A stretch of DNA of 64,000 nt, taken from contig CALNXK010000109.1 of NCBI GenBank assembly GCA_942486035.1, positions 1,534,001-1,598,000 of the forward strand, written 5' to 3'. This document shows, one piece after another, positions 46,816 through 58,800 of this stretch. Under the pieces are notes generated by a model that did not search any database, was not told the DNA's origin, and saw only the letters and a program-made list of their open reading frames with translations. A program made the translations under genes and the position numbers. Source of the stretch: Porites lobata (lineage: Eukaryota; Cnidaria; Anthozoa; Scleractinia; Poritidae). Within the stretch, counting starts at the first letter, position 1; every line of letters starts with the position of its first letter.

Positions 46816-47130
46816 AAATGGCGGCAAGTAGAACTACTATTATAGACATTGGCCCAAGAGGACAAAACTGCTAGGCGACATTTTTGCTCCAAATTAAATA
46901 ATTGCTTTGATTTTCTCGCATTTAATTATAGTGACAAAATCAAGTCTTTTGCCGGAGGGGTGGGTGGACCCCCACCCAACCCCGCCCAACCCTGATGTTT
47001 TGCAGTGCACACTTCAAGTCATTTGCATCTCCTCATTTTAGCTCTGTTCTACATTGGAGTATATATTATTCAGTATCTCATGTATTTTGTTGCTAATATG
47101 TTGCATTTTATGATTCAGTCTTTGTAACAG

Positions 47131-49990
47131 GCTGTGGGAGGAGAAGTGAATGTCTTTTACCCAGAGCTTACTGCCATTGAGTCTTCCTTCAATCTCTTTA
47201 CCAATCAGCTACGCCATTTGCAAGTTAGTCAGCCAATCCTCAAGAGGTTAAAAAGACACTGTTTGAATTTAATCAAATCCTGGCCTCATGGATAAACATT
47301 GGAGAAGGTGATCTAATCCATAGGTCGTGGATTCGATGCTCACCATTGTTAAAGATATTATCTTTTTTCTTGTGTGCGCCTCTTTCCATGCTTTGGCTAA
47401 AATGGAGTTACAAGAGATGCTATGACAGTTGAAGTCACCCTTATTTTTATAGAAACCAAATCATAGTTCAAACTGGTCATCTGTTGGAAGGATATATATA
47501 AATTAAAGGCTGACAGGGTGTCCAGTTCCTATTTTTTCCTATTATTGAGCCTATTCCTATTTTCTCCTATTTTTAAACTAAAACCTCTTATTTTTCCTAT
47601 TTTTTAGCTGGTGAAGCCAAAATTTTGAACAAAAATTTGAAAATGGAATAGAAACAATTATAGTTGTGTGTGTTTCAGAGTAAAATTTATCATAAAGCAA
47701 GTAGTATGTTGACTTTGATGTACTAATGGTCTCAATAATGATAGTTACATTTGTTCTTCCCACGGCCTCTGTTGCTTATTAGAGTTCTGTTAACAACTTT
47801 GTTATATTGTTACCGCTTTTTGTATAATTTTCTAGTGCACTTACATGTATTGTATGAAGTGTAATATAGTTCTCATGACTACTGAATAATATTGTGCATA
47901 GCCCACTGAAACTGCATTTCAGTATCTGTACATGTTATATTTGAGTTTATTTTATAAGTCTTGCTCGCTTTTATGGTCATCTTTATAACTGAAAACAGAC
48001 TCAAGTTGTCTTCTCATAACACAGGTCAGATAGATCATCAATCAGCTTCCTTTTTACAAAACCAATTAGTAGCTGGATTCTGGATGCTACGTGAAAAGAA
48101 CAGACTCAAGTTTAGTTTACGGCACTACCTCTCTTGGTGAGCCTTGTTAACCCTTGTTAACAGCTATACCTAAGCAACTGACGAAGGATCCAATATTTTG
48201 CTTGCAACACCGGTCTTGCAGTCAAAGCTAAGCAGAGAGTTACCTTCTTCTTATAACTTAACCATGACGCACTTACAATCTGGTACCAAATGGATCAGTG
48301 TCATTTTGCGTACACTGCGGAAAGCCTGGTTTCGTACTTAAAACTATACGGTCTTTTGACTCAGACAAGCATATTCTCAACCAGCTACTGATTGCAGATT
48401 AATGGAAGGAAAGCTTTCCGTGGGACGTTTTAGTCCTAGTTCGGTATCCTTCAATGACAACGCAATGGTAAGAAATTTCTATCCTAAGAAATTTCACTTA
48501 TCAAAGCTTTTCAAAGATTGGCTGCCAACTTAAAGGGAATTTGCATATGACCACCTTTGATTATAGAACCACGCTTGACCTATAGTCAAGCATATCATTC
48601 TGATTATCAGCTGAACTGAGCCGATAAACTAAACGTTTCTGATCATTTTCACTCCTTCTAAGCCGCGAAAGTTGATCTAAATCCTGCAAACGTAGAAAGC
48701 TGAGGACTCGTAGCCTTTATTATAACCCTGATGAGCTGCAGGGAGGCTATCTTTGTCAATGAAAGTACTATTGATTTTCCTATTTTTCTCCTATTTTTAA
48801 TACAAAGTTTCCTATTTTTCCTATTTTCTCAACCCTGAGTTTCCTATTTTCCTATTTTTTTGACCAAGCATGCTGCTGGACACCCTGGGCTGAAACTACC
48901 GCCCCAATTTCGGTCAGAATGAAAAAAATCAGCTCTTGGCATAACGAGTCAACCAAAAACAATCTTTATTTCTTCTCTCTTTAGGCTTATAAGATATTAC
49001 AAGCAGTAAAAATGTTGAAAATAAAATTAGAGTACTGGCGTTTCTAATGTGAGTTTTCTCCTTCAGATGTGTTTTCATATATATTTGGAGAGTGGCAGTT
49101 TAAACCATGTGGACGGTGCTGAAACTTTCGATCGAGAAAAGTTCTTTCTTCGCGTCAAAAAGTAAGTGTAGATAAGGGACCGTTCATTTTTATCAGTATT
49201 TCAAAAATATTTCACGTGACCCCCCTCCCTTATTCTTTCAGCCCCATCCCCGCCCCCACCTCGTTAAAGGTCCATAATAGGAAGATTTAGAATTGCTTTT
49301 ATAGTCAACGTCTATTTTTACCACGTGGCCATGTTCTCTCGCAGCTCGCTTGACCCGCTACTCGAAATGCAGAGCTTGTTCGCAGCATGGGTAATGATCT
49401 GTATTATCATCCATGCTCGCAGCAATTCATGGATCCTTGCAGGCTTTAACATGGCCTGAGAGGAAAGAAGGTTGGACGCCTTATCGTGACGTTTTGTAAG
49501 TCTTTAATTTAACCGCCATAGAAATGAGCGTAAACTGTGTGGACTCTCATGTAGAAGCAAACTTTTCTTATCCATCATAAAAGTCCAAACCTCCTTGTGA
49601 GACCACCTTCAATTAGCTCACTTACGGGATTTTCGAGACAGTTCTTGTTTGTATTGTATGCTCTTCTAGTGTTGCTGTCTCCCTTTGCGAATTCTTAAAA
49701 TCCCTAAAACTCTCTACCCTCATCCAGCAATTGAGTGCGGATACGTTAAAGGGGCTTTGAAACGAGTATTATAAACGTGGACCATTATTTTCGGAATTCA
49801 ATTTAAGAAAAAAAGTAAATAGTGCGAGATAGCCTCTTTACTTACAAGTGTTGTTTCAAGCTGAAGTGAATACTGAAGCTCACGCTATCCCGGTGTGTGT
49901 GTGTGTGTGTGTTTTTTTTTCTGTAGGGGTAGAGATCGCGGACTCCCTTTGAAATACGACTCAAATCAAGGCTTGTTTACACAGAGATGA
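47131..49990 (+). CDS. Second copy of the last three THOC5-like coding exons
   Basis: Exons 47131-47223, 49067-49161 and 49927-49990, with the same lengths, phases, AG/GT borders and stop position as in copy 1. Ten of the roughly 83 encoded residues differ: six in the first exon (for example E to G, P to S, R to H), two in the second and two in the third. There is no stop, frameshift or splice-site loss. No counterpart of the upstream exon or of any 5' exon lies before it in the window. It is therefore either an alternative 3' end for the same gene, since the phase-0 donor at 243 could join 47131, or the surviving tail of a duplicated gene, or two alleles assembled in tandem. Intact frames after clear intron divergence argue for constraint. 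Confidence 0.75.
47514..48887. mobile_element. 1.37-kb element with cagggtgtccag ends and GGCTGA target duplication
   Basis: The left tip cagggtgtccag and right tip ctggacaccctg are exact inverses, flanked by ggctga at 47508-47513 and 48888-48893. Both ends run into pyrimidine-rich repeats of ttcctattttt type. There is no transposase frame inside. The short tip with CAGGG suggests a hAT-like non-autonomous element, though a 6-bp rather than 8-bp duplication is unusual. It is absent from the copy-1 intron. Confidence 0.75.
49893..49912. repeat. (GT)n microsatellite and T-run before the last exon
   Basis: About nine GT units followed by a run of T, directly upstream of the acceptor at 49926. 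The T-run forms the polypyrimidine tract. Confidence 0.8.
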
Positions 49991-50190
49991 CAGTAGCCGC
50001 ACAACACGAATGTGAAATAGTTTCTTAAAACTTGTGTTTCATGGAAATCTTTATAAGAACCGTCTACAAAACTGCACTTCTGTAATGAGTCTTTAACATT
50101 GTGTGCAACTAAATTCTCCGTTCCTAAAGAATGTCTGTGTTTATTTATTTGTTAACAATAATCAATGTTGTTTTGATAAGGTGTAACGAT

Positions 50191-51429
50191 ATGAAACCAG
50201 AAACTCATTTGTGTAATCGGTCAGGAGCGAATTTAAGTTCTACCTACAATCCTAAAACACCCAAATGAAGGGTATGTCTTTTAATTTATTTGTCAAAACG
50301 ATGTATGTTATCACCGATAAACTGTTCACCGATTCAAACTCCAAACTTTTCCTGGTCAAATCACTATATTTGGAACCTCTTAAGTCTGCTCCAGGCCGTC
50401 CGTGATAGTCGGGAAATAGGCCACTTCCGAGTTCCGAAAAACCCTCACTTTCAAAAGGTGGCCAAATGCACAACCTTTCCTGTGAAAATGAGTTTTACTT
50501 GCATGAAAAATCGTTTCCATATCAAAGGCTAAGCGCGTAACCTCGTTTTGATACAGAGGCCCGGGGGAACTAGGAAATAGCCTGTCGAGAAAGCGCGCAC
50601 ACGAAAGTAAAACGTGAGGAAACTGGGGAGAGGAAGGGCGGCTGAGCTACAAATCAAGCGCTCATATTTTCGCGTGCCTTTCACTTACGCGTCATCCTCA
50701 CTATCCGAACCCCTTAGACTCAACAACTTCTTGTAAGCGACCATGACCACCCCACAGGGCTGATTAGTTTAATATTTTGAAAATAGGATTATACCTTTGC
50801 TCTTCGGCCGAATATTGGGTCGCATTCGATGGATAATATTATGGAGTAAGAATGAGATGAAATTTGGGAAATCTCTTCAAACGCAAATTTACCAATACCA
50901 TTAAAATGCTACATTCATTCAATGATTAATGTCCGCCAGATTTCTGGATTTTGCCCTGCAACGAATTAGCCAAAACAAGTGATTTTGAGAGATTATTGCA
51001 TGTTCTTTTACTCCTAAACGGTGTACTGTACATGTCAATCGAAAGGGCCCTCAGTAATAATGACCGAACGTGTAACCTACTTATAAACTTCTCGCCTCCC
51101 GGTCCCTCGCTTCAGTCGAGGTGGCAACGGAATCTTTCATTCCAAGAAAAAGTAACTTATAATTAAAATTCCGATCTGCGGGGATGGACATGGATTGAAC
51201 TTGAAGAGGTGGGCCAACTTTTTCAAGTTTTAATGCATGACTGCAAAAACTTAGAGTGGTTTCCTGATGATATTTATTTAATATTTTTCTTCAAAACTGT
51301 ACAGGAGCACTTTGTATTTGGTTCCTCGGGGCAATAAGTAATGACATAGGCCTTTTTCTAAAGGGCACGAGAACACAGGCTATGCATGGGCGGGCCCACC
51401 CACTTCCCGGCCAGTCTCTAGCGTAGTTC
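50191..51429. other. No recognisable gene
   Basis: 3' flank of copy 2. Short frames without motifs. Confidence 0.6.
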
Positions 51430-52040
51430 CAGCCATCACACGATATGAAATTTAATCACCTCCCTGCGCGAACGGATATTTTTAAATTTTCCTTTTTTCC
51501 ACGTACTAATCCAATTCCAATGTGGAACAGCCTTCCTCAGGAAATAGTTCATGCTACAAGCCCAGCATCCTTTAGCGCAGGGGTTAGTGCGTGGCGCAAC
51601 GGCTCTAGTCCATACCCTACGCTGGCCCACAACTGTCACGGCAAAACCAAAAACCTCACGGCAAAAACAAAAACCTCACGGCAAAACCAAAAACCTCACG
51701 GCAAAACCAAAAACCTCACGGCAAAACCAAAAACTTCACAGCAAAAACAAAATAGCTTTGGTTTTGCCGTGGGTATTTGGTTTTACCGTGAAGTATTTGG
51801 TTTTTGCTGTGAGGTATTTGGTTTTGCCGTGAGGTCTTTGGTTTTGCCGTGAGGTTTTTGGTTTTGCCGTGAGGTATTTTGTTTTTGCCGTGAAGTTTTT
51901 GGTTTTGCCGTGAGGTTTTCGGTTTTGTCGAGAGGTTTTTGGTTTTGCCGTGAGGTTTTTGTTTTTGCCGTGAGGTTTTTGGTTTTGCCGTGACAGTTGT
52001 GGGCCACCATACCAGTCTGCCTAACTTAAATAGTTTAATT
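51430..52040 (+). pseudogene. C-terminal tail of a non-LTR RT, interrupted by a foldback element
   Basis: The frame from 51445 reads ARTDIFKFSFFPRTNPIPMWNSLPQEIV..ATSPASF, the typical last domain of CR1-like RTs. It is cut at 51616 by the inverted minisatellite below and resumes at 52007. No catalytic RT is present. Confidence 0.65.
51610..52013. mobile_element. Foldback element made of 20-bp tandem repeats in both orientations
   Basis: tggcccacaactgtcacggc starts at 51623, and its inverse, gccgtgacagttgtgggcca, ends at 52006. The left arm is about six copies of cctcacggcaaaaccaaaaa; the right arm is about twelve inverted copies. ccatacc flanks both sides (51610-51616 and 52007-52013), as expected of a target duplication. 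Open frames over it are repeat artefacts (HGKTKNLTAK over and over). Confidence 0.85.
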
Positions 52041-52382
52041 AGTTGATTAATTTCACTATATTAATTTGATTCCACTTTGTAGTCGTTATTTGCAGCCCAC
52101 AAATTTGTTTGTCTATTGAAACATGCCACATGGTGTATATTGTAACGTAGTATATCTAATATTTATTTTATTTATTTATTCACTTATTTTCCTATCGGTT
52201 TTAATATGCAATAAGTATTACCGATTAATAGAACAGAAACACTCTTAAACTGTGCTGTAAGGTGAGTGTTAACGTGGCTTTCTGCTATGTCCTCACGCCC
52301 TTCGCCCCCGCCGTAATTCTGGACTTCTACAACAACTCGGGCTCAAGGCTCAAAATAGGGAAAAAATGGCTGGCTACGCCTC

Positions 52383-52449
52383 TAATCTCGTACCCAGATC
52401 TCACTCTGTTTTACACCTTGGCCGTGGAAGATCTGGGTACGAGATTACT
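52383..52449. mobile_element. ~67-bp MITE, ctcgtacccagatct ends
   Basis: taatctcgtacccagatctc at the left and agatctgggtacgagatta at the right are exact inverses over about 19 bp. I recall similar sequences as common in coral genomes. Confidence 0.75.
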
Positions 52450-52825
52450 GCGCCCCTGGCCCCTGGCCAGTATCAAGAAATGTGGAAAATGATTGGTCGG
52501 AGTACAAGTGTGGATTTGGCTCCTGGTCCACAGTAAAACATAGGCTTCTGCGTAGACACAGAGTCACGTTACCCTAAGAACCTCTGCTCGCAACGTGAAA
52601 GAAAGAGAGAGTAGGTGTCAATCATAACGTCGTGACAAAGGAATGTCGTGAGACTAATCTATTCCATTTATTTGCATAAATTATGCACCGTAATCGAATG
52701 CACAGCTGAGTGTCGTTACTCGCGCCGGAGCATCCACTGTTAATTTGTTTTGGTTGTCAATTTTTGACCCCAGCAGTTACTTATGGCGTTTTTCACTGTT
52801 GTAACTACAGCAAAACTATTGCAAA

Positions 52826-55800
52826 ATGGCTAAAAGACCTTTGCCTTCAAGTGCTTTTGCGTTGCCTGGGCTGTCGAAACCTGATACCAAGAAACCATTC
52901 GGAATTTCATACACCAGGTCAACTGGTCACTCGAAAAACCTGTCGACAAAAAATGAAAACGGTCCTGTTGAAGATAATTTTAACAGTTCTCCAAGTTTGG
53001 TAGATGACAAGGGCTCACTGCTGCCTGTACAAACAAAACATACACTTGACAATTTGACGAAAACACGACCTCGAAATCCCGGCAGAAGATCACCTTCTCC
53101 TTTGGCGCGAAGGAAATTTGAACCAGACTCGCTTGGAAGCGAATCTGTGCATTTATCTAAGCCATCTTTGGAAGCAGGTAACTCGAAAAAGTCTAACTAT
53201 CAAAGAAATATTTCAAATGATCGTTTAAACGCAGTTAAAGAAAGAACAGCATTTTCTCCAGCTCTCATGATCACTAATGATGTCGGTTTTTCGATTTCGA
53301 GTGATGAGCTTTCCGTTTCGCGAACTTCGCCAAGAACATCGCCGAGGATAAGAAATAGACATCAGGTAGATCGCCCAGAAATTCTTCCAAAGCCTAATAG
53401 AAACCTAAACCGCATGAACGCAGATCATGTCCCCGAGGAATCTGACTTCGTTGGGAACATTACAGATTTGACACATGACTCTAAGATATCTGAAGAGCAC
53501 AACAATCCGGCAACTATGGAACCTCCGCCTTTACCTTCATCGCCACCTCCTTTAGAAGACGATGTCTCAGCTTCTGACCCAAATGAAACGCTTCGTAGAG
53601 ACGCAAAACATTCAATGCAAGGATCCTCATTTGGAAAGGTAATAAAAACAGTGAATGGAAAAAGCTTGAATTCTAATCTGTCAAGAACGTTAGGTAGCCC
53701 TATTGACAACTCAGATGAAGTAAATGGATTTAGCAGAACTAAGCAGGGAAGAGCTACAACATCTTCAGATATTTCCAGTTCGTCATCAAGAATAGGAAAG
53801 TGGCAAGGATATGGAAGAACTTGGTCCGGGGAAAATCACGCTTCTACAGGAATGGCCCAAGTTGGAGTTGCATTGTCAGAAAGGCAGACATCTTTAGATT
53901 CTGCCATAGCATCACGACTGTCCAAATATGATACACCTTACAGTTCCAGACAGCGTAAATCTGTGGACAAAAGTCCATCATCTCGCCGTAGACGCTTTAA
54001 ACCAGTTTCTTTAGTTGATGAGTCAGAAATGACAAACACTGCAAGTATTGTTGAAACTCAAAGTACAGATTCTTTATCAAAGGTTGATGAAAATCGCAGC
54101 CAGCCAATTTCTGAAAGATTGCATGGTATTCAAGCTGGCAAATTTCTACCTGGCCAGGCTTTTCCAAGGCATCTTACCAATGGAACAGAAATACAAACAG
54201 ATGGGTTGAGTTTGTCAGGGAGTAACACAAAAAATAGGTTTCAAAGAAATGAGTTTGCACCTGAAAAGAAAGTGCAACCAGTAACCAGCTCATCGTTGCT
54301 GGCGTCAAAACATAGTGTAGGTCAAAGCAATGAGGAGAATTCCAGGCAACATCCTAGCTTATCAGACAAGTTTGCCCTGAATAGGACAAGCCCAGAGCCT
54401 ACAGTCTTGTTGGAATATGATGTTAGAAACAGTGAGGAAAAAGTTATTGAAGTTGAAACAAATGAAACAGCTCCATTTGTTGTCTCAGATATATCAGGTA
54501 TGTACAGAAGTAAAGCAGATTATTTGAAAAAGGAATTAAGCAAAGATTCTAGGGCTGTTATTGATACTGGTTTAAATGACAGACCAGACATGCAGGAAGG
54601 AAGCCCACAAGTTACGTTACCAAAAGTTGTTATTGAATATGATGGTGAAGTCGTGAGAGACTCAATGCTCCATGGTTATGACACAGAAAATAGTTCAGAC
54701 GAGGGTAATTTGTCAAAATCTTCGTTTGAGGCCGAACAAGACACATTTAACCTTCAACAAAAAGAACAGGAATCAGATGGCAGTTCTCCTGTTGAGAATG
54801 GTGGTGATTTACAGTATAGTGATTATTCTGATGAGGAAGAAGATCTTGACCTTGTGTTGGATGATGTTAGTTTAGACGATGAAGACCTCACATTTGAAGA
54901 CTTGGATTCTGCAAGACAGAAAATGAAGCAAGGTAAAGGTATGTTCTTTGTTTTTATAAGACTGTGTTACAGATCATCCTCAGACTGATCTCTCAATGCA
55001 AAGAAATCATTTATAACTACAGACAGACAGACGGAAGGACCGACTTAACACGTTGAGTTTCCTTTAATGTATTCTTTGAGAGATGGTCAGTAATGAAATT
55101 TAATATCTCATCTTAGGGCTTGCAGATATACTGATCCTTAAATGACTTATTTTAAGATTGGGTTATATCCATGCAGCACAGACCAATTCTAAAAATGGCT
55201 GCCAGTTGTGTCTTCTTAATTTTTTACATATTTAGAATTAGCCTCACTTATATCTTTCTCAAGTTCAAAATTCAAAAAAAAATTGTTACATAGAAAGTTA
55301 AATTAGGAAGGATGATTACAAAATGATATTTAAAGTAGTTTTCCTTTTTTGGAATAGGTGTATGAAAAAGGTAACATTCAGAATTGTCATGTTCACAACA
55401 GTGTGAATTCTGTTCTTAACTTACCCAACAGGGGAAATTATTGGGGTAAATTATTCAGATTATAGAAGAACTTAATCAGTCCTGATCATCAAAATGTTTT
55501 GGGCACAAGTTAAAATGGTTCGTAGGCTAGTACATGTTAGCTACAGCTTGGCTGAAAGTGACTTTCTTTACACCTTGAAAAGAGCCTGCATTCATGTAGC
55601 TGGCCTTTTGATCAGTGAGTGCATGTGGGGGGGGGGTGGGCTTTGGGTGGTGAGTGAGAAACCTGCAAGGAACTTGCCTTATCCCCATGTTCTTCATGAC
55701 TTAACACAACAAGAGCACCTGCAGTCAGTGAAGCAGTCATGCATGATAAATCCCACCCACTAGGCAGGCTATCCAGTCCAGTGATATGTGTAGGCTGTTT

Positions 55801-58800
55801 AGAGATCCATGTGGTTTCTTATGTTGGATTCCTTACTTTGAACTTGACACTGAACAAGATGAAATGAAAAAACTCTTGTTAATTTAATCATAGTTAATTG
55901 AGTGGAATGGTTATGAAACCCGTCAGACTCCTTTGTTATATGTTTTTGTGGACCTGAAAGTGCACAACGTTCAAAAGAATTCCTATCATTTTGATTGTAT
56001 TGACCAATAAAAACGTTGCATTAATTTATTCCGTAACAATTTGTCAACAGAAAACAAAGGATTGTGCACTTTCACGGTGCTTTGAACATAAACTGCAGCA
56101 CTGTTGTTTTATCATTGATGTTTGCCGCTTTTCATAACCAGTCTCCTCTAATAACTATGATTTAATTCAATGATTTTTCTATTTTCTAGTGTTTTGCGGC
56201 AATTGTCTATCAGACAGTGGGCATTTATTAGAGAAGGGTGTCGTCTAGAAACTTTAAAGTTTTAAGTTTTTTATAAAGGGGTATTTATTTGAGATAGGGT
56301 CTCTATTAGATCATCAAGGGTTTCAATAAGCACCGACGGCCGACGAAACAGGTCGGCTACTTTGCTTATAGAGGTCGGTCACTTTTTTACAGAAAGAAGA
56401 AGCATCTTGATTTGTTTTGCGAAAGGCCCATTGGTTTTACGTTATGCTTTAGTCATGTGAACGCTATATGTCAGTCATTTTTTCAAAAGTTTCTTACAGG
56501 TTTACGCAGAATTTGTTTACGTGTAAAAGTACGTAATTTAGTTTTCATCATTTGTTCATTGCTTGTAGGAATTGATTGTGTGACTGGTAACTTGAAAGCT
56601 ACATTTTCTTGAATGAAAAACACACTCTTTTGTCCTCAAATTTAGTCCCCAGAAAGCTGAAAATCACATTTTTAGGACTTTGAAATTTCAAAATTTTCTG
56701 GGTCAGAACGTGCTTAAATCCCCCCCACCCCCACTAGAAAAGGGGACCAACGGCCCCTTGTTGATACAGTTGGTTACTCTGTCCAAACCGCTGGCTACTT
56801 CAATTTTTATTGAAACCCCTGGATCATACCACAGTATTGATATTACGAGCAGAAAGATAAAAGTAATTCCCTTATAAAATAACCTGACATACAGTACAAT
56901 GTTGGTTTTCAATGAAACTTGGGACACTGTTATAACTATTCAAGAGGATGATAAGAAAATAATTAAAAGAGTGTAACACCGTGCTTGTTTTCAGCCTATA
57001 ATGGTGACAAATTTGGCTAATTACGCACTTTTAGAAATAACCGTATGCAGTCCATGTAGACACTACTTTTTTCATGATGCCTTTGATATCTCACAGAATT
57101 TGATTGTTTTTTGGTTTTTTGAGAGAAGGTAAAAACAAAGGCAGTTTTTGCCCACACAGGCAATCTGAAAATCTGGTAAATTATTGTAACTAATCCTTTT
57201 TTCTATGGAGGCGGGGAGGAGGAGGGGTATGGATATTTTCTGGAACCGCATATTATCATTTTGAGTGTTCACCTTATCCTGACAAAATATTTTGTAAATG
57301 GGCATACCAAAAAAAGCAGTGGCTACAATGAAGTCAATTTTATGCTTACATCATTGTTATCAAAACTGTCATTCACTTCTATTTCTGTTAATTGTTCTTT
57401 TTATGGGCAGTCAATTAGCAGTAAAATGAGTCATGGTCGAACTCATTTTCACATGTGAAAAAATGAAAACTGTCACTTGTTTTCTAAAATGTTGAATTAC
57501 ACTGTAGCTTTTCACTCATTGACCATATACACAGTCTCTATTTTTTAGAGTTATTTGTATGCCATGTTTTCTATGTTTTAGTAAAGTAAAAAACTTACCT
57601 TCATAGTTTATTCATTTCTTTCAATTTTTGCCATTTTCTGGTTGCATTGGGTTCATTTCCTTTGTTATGTGTTCAACTAGAATGCCTTGTGTACGTTCAC
57701 CTTTTCACAGTTGTTGATTTCATGTTATTGGACATGATTTTGCATTAAATTACTTTTCCAATATCACAATAGCACTTAATTTTGACAGTTTTTGAGCACG
57801 GAATATCAAAAATGATTCATTCATGAATGACAATCTTATATTAGCCCTGAAAGCCAATTGGATTATATTGAGGCTTCCATGAAAATTTGAATCTTCATTA
57901 CCAGTGATATTAGCATTGTTGTGATATTGGCCCAATATCATGTTCTAATGATAGTTAATATGCAGTCACACAATCGGGAAAATAAAGAAATAAAAAAATA
58001 GAATTTTGTCATAGGTAATTTCAGTTCAAAATCAAATTAATTTAAAGTAAAATGTTCAATTTTCTGGTTGATTATCATGATTTATAGTTAACTTCACACT
58101 TGGTTTTGCAAAGAATGTTTGAGATGTTAAGATTTTAAATATTGGACAACAATAAAGGGATAACTTGTATGTTCCCTGATTTTTAAAAGTTATTCTTCAA
58201 GGATTGTAAATTGTCTTGTTCATTGAAATATCACATTCTTTCTTGATGTTCTTTCCGTTGTACTTGAAAATTTGCATGCTGCAAGGAAAACATTTTGAAA
58301 AATTTGTTATCTAAAAGATGCTTATATTAGAAGTGGTGGAACGTCCTCTTCACTTCCTTATAGAGATAGAAGTAGGCGGTGAGTATCTATTGTTCTCAGA
58401 GTAGACAGTTCAGTATTTTCCGTAGTTATGCACGTAATGTGTTGGTTATCTGGTTCGTTGAAAAGTGGATAATTTTAGTGTGCAAATTATTTTGACAATT
58501 ATAGTCTTTAAAATTCTTTTTATAGGTAATGTAGCGTGAAATATAGGAAAAAAGGACCTAATTCCACAGAATTGCCATAAATAACTATTAACGATGATTT
58601 TCATTGTGACAGTAAAATTGTCATGAAAGTTATACCTTTTGTATTGCTTACGAGGGTGTTCATTCCTTACTCTTTCTTAAAGGAAGGCACTCATACGTGG
58701 GATATTAGTGTGTGAAATTTTTTTAGAAGCAAACTTTCAGTTTTGCCTGTGTTTTCTCTTCTCTGCTAGGAATGACTGATTCATTTGGAGGTTTGTCAAT

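Larger units (their letters stand above)
44425..50190 (+). repeat. Segmental duplication, copy 2
   Basis: Homologous to 385-6200: the same intron start (caagactaatttaattcagc), three exons in the same order and the same 3' flank. The 134-243 exon has no counterpart here. It is interrupted by an RT element (about 44780-46815) and by a TIR element (47514-48887) that copy 1 lacks. It also has an extra ~60-bp unit (gcccaagaggacaaaactgc) beside the RT insertion. Confidence 0.85.

Noticed and set aside
51445..52010. Open frames of 135, 93 and 75 codons on both strands
   Set aside because: Beyond the RT-tail start at 51445, they are the 20-bp repeat translated (HGKTKNLTAK repeated).
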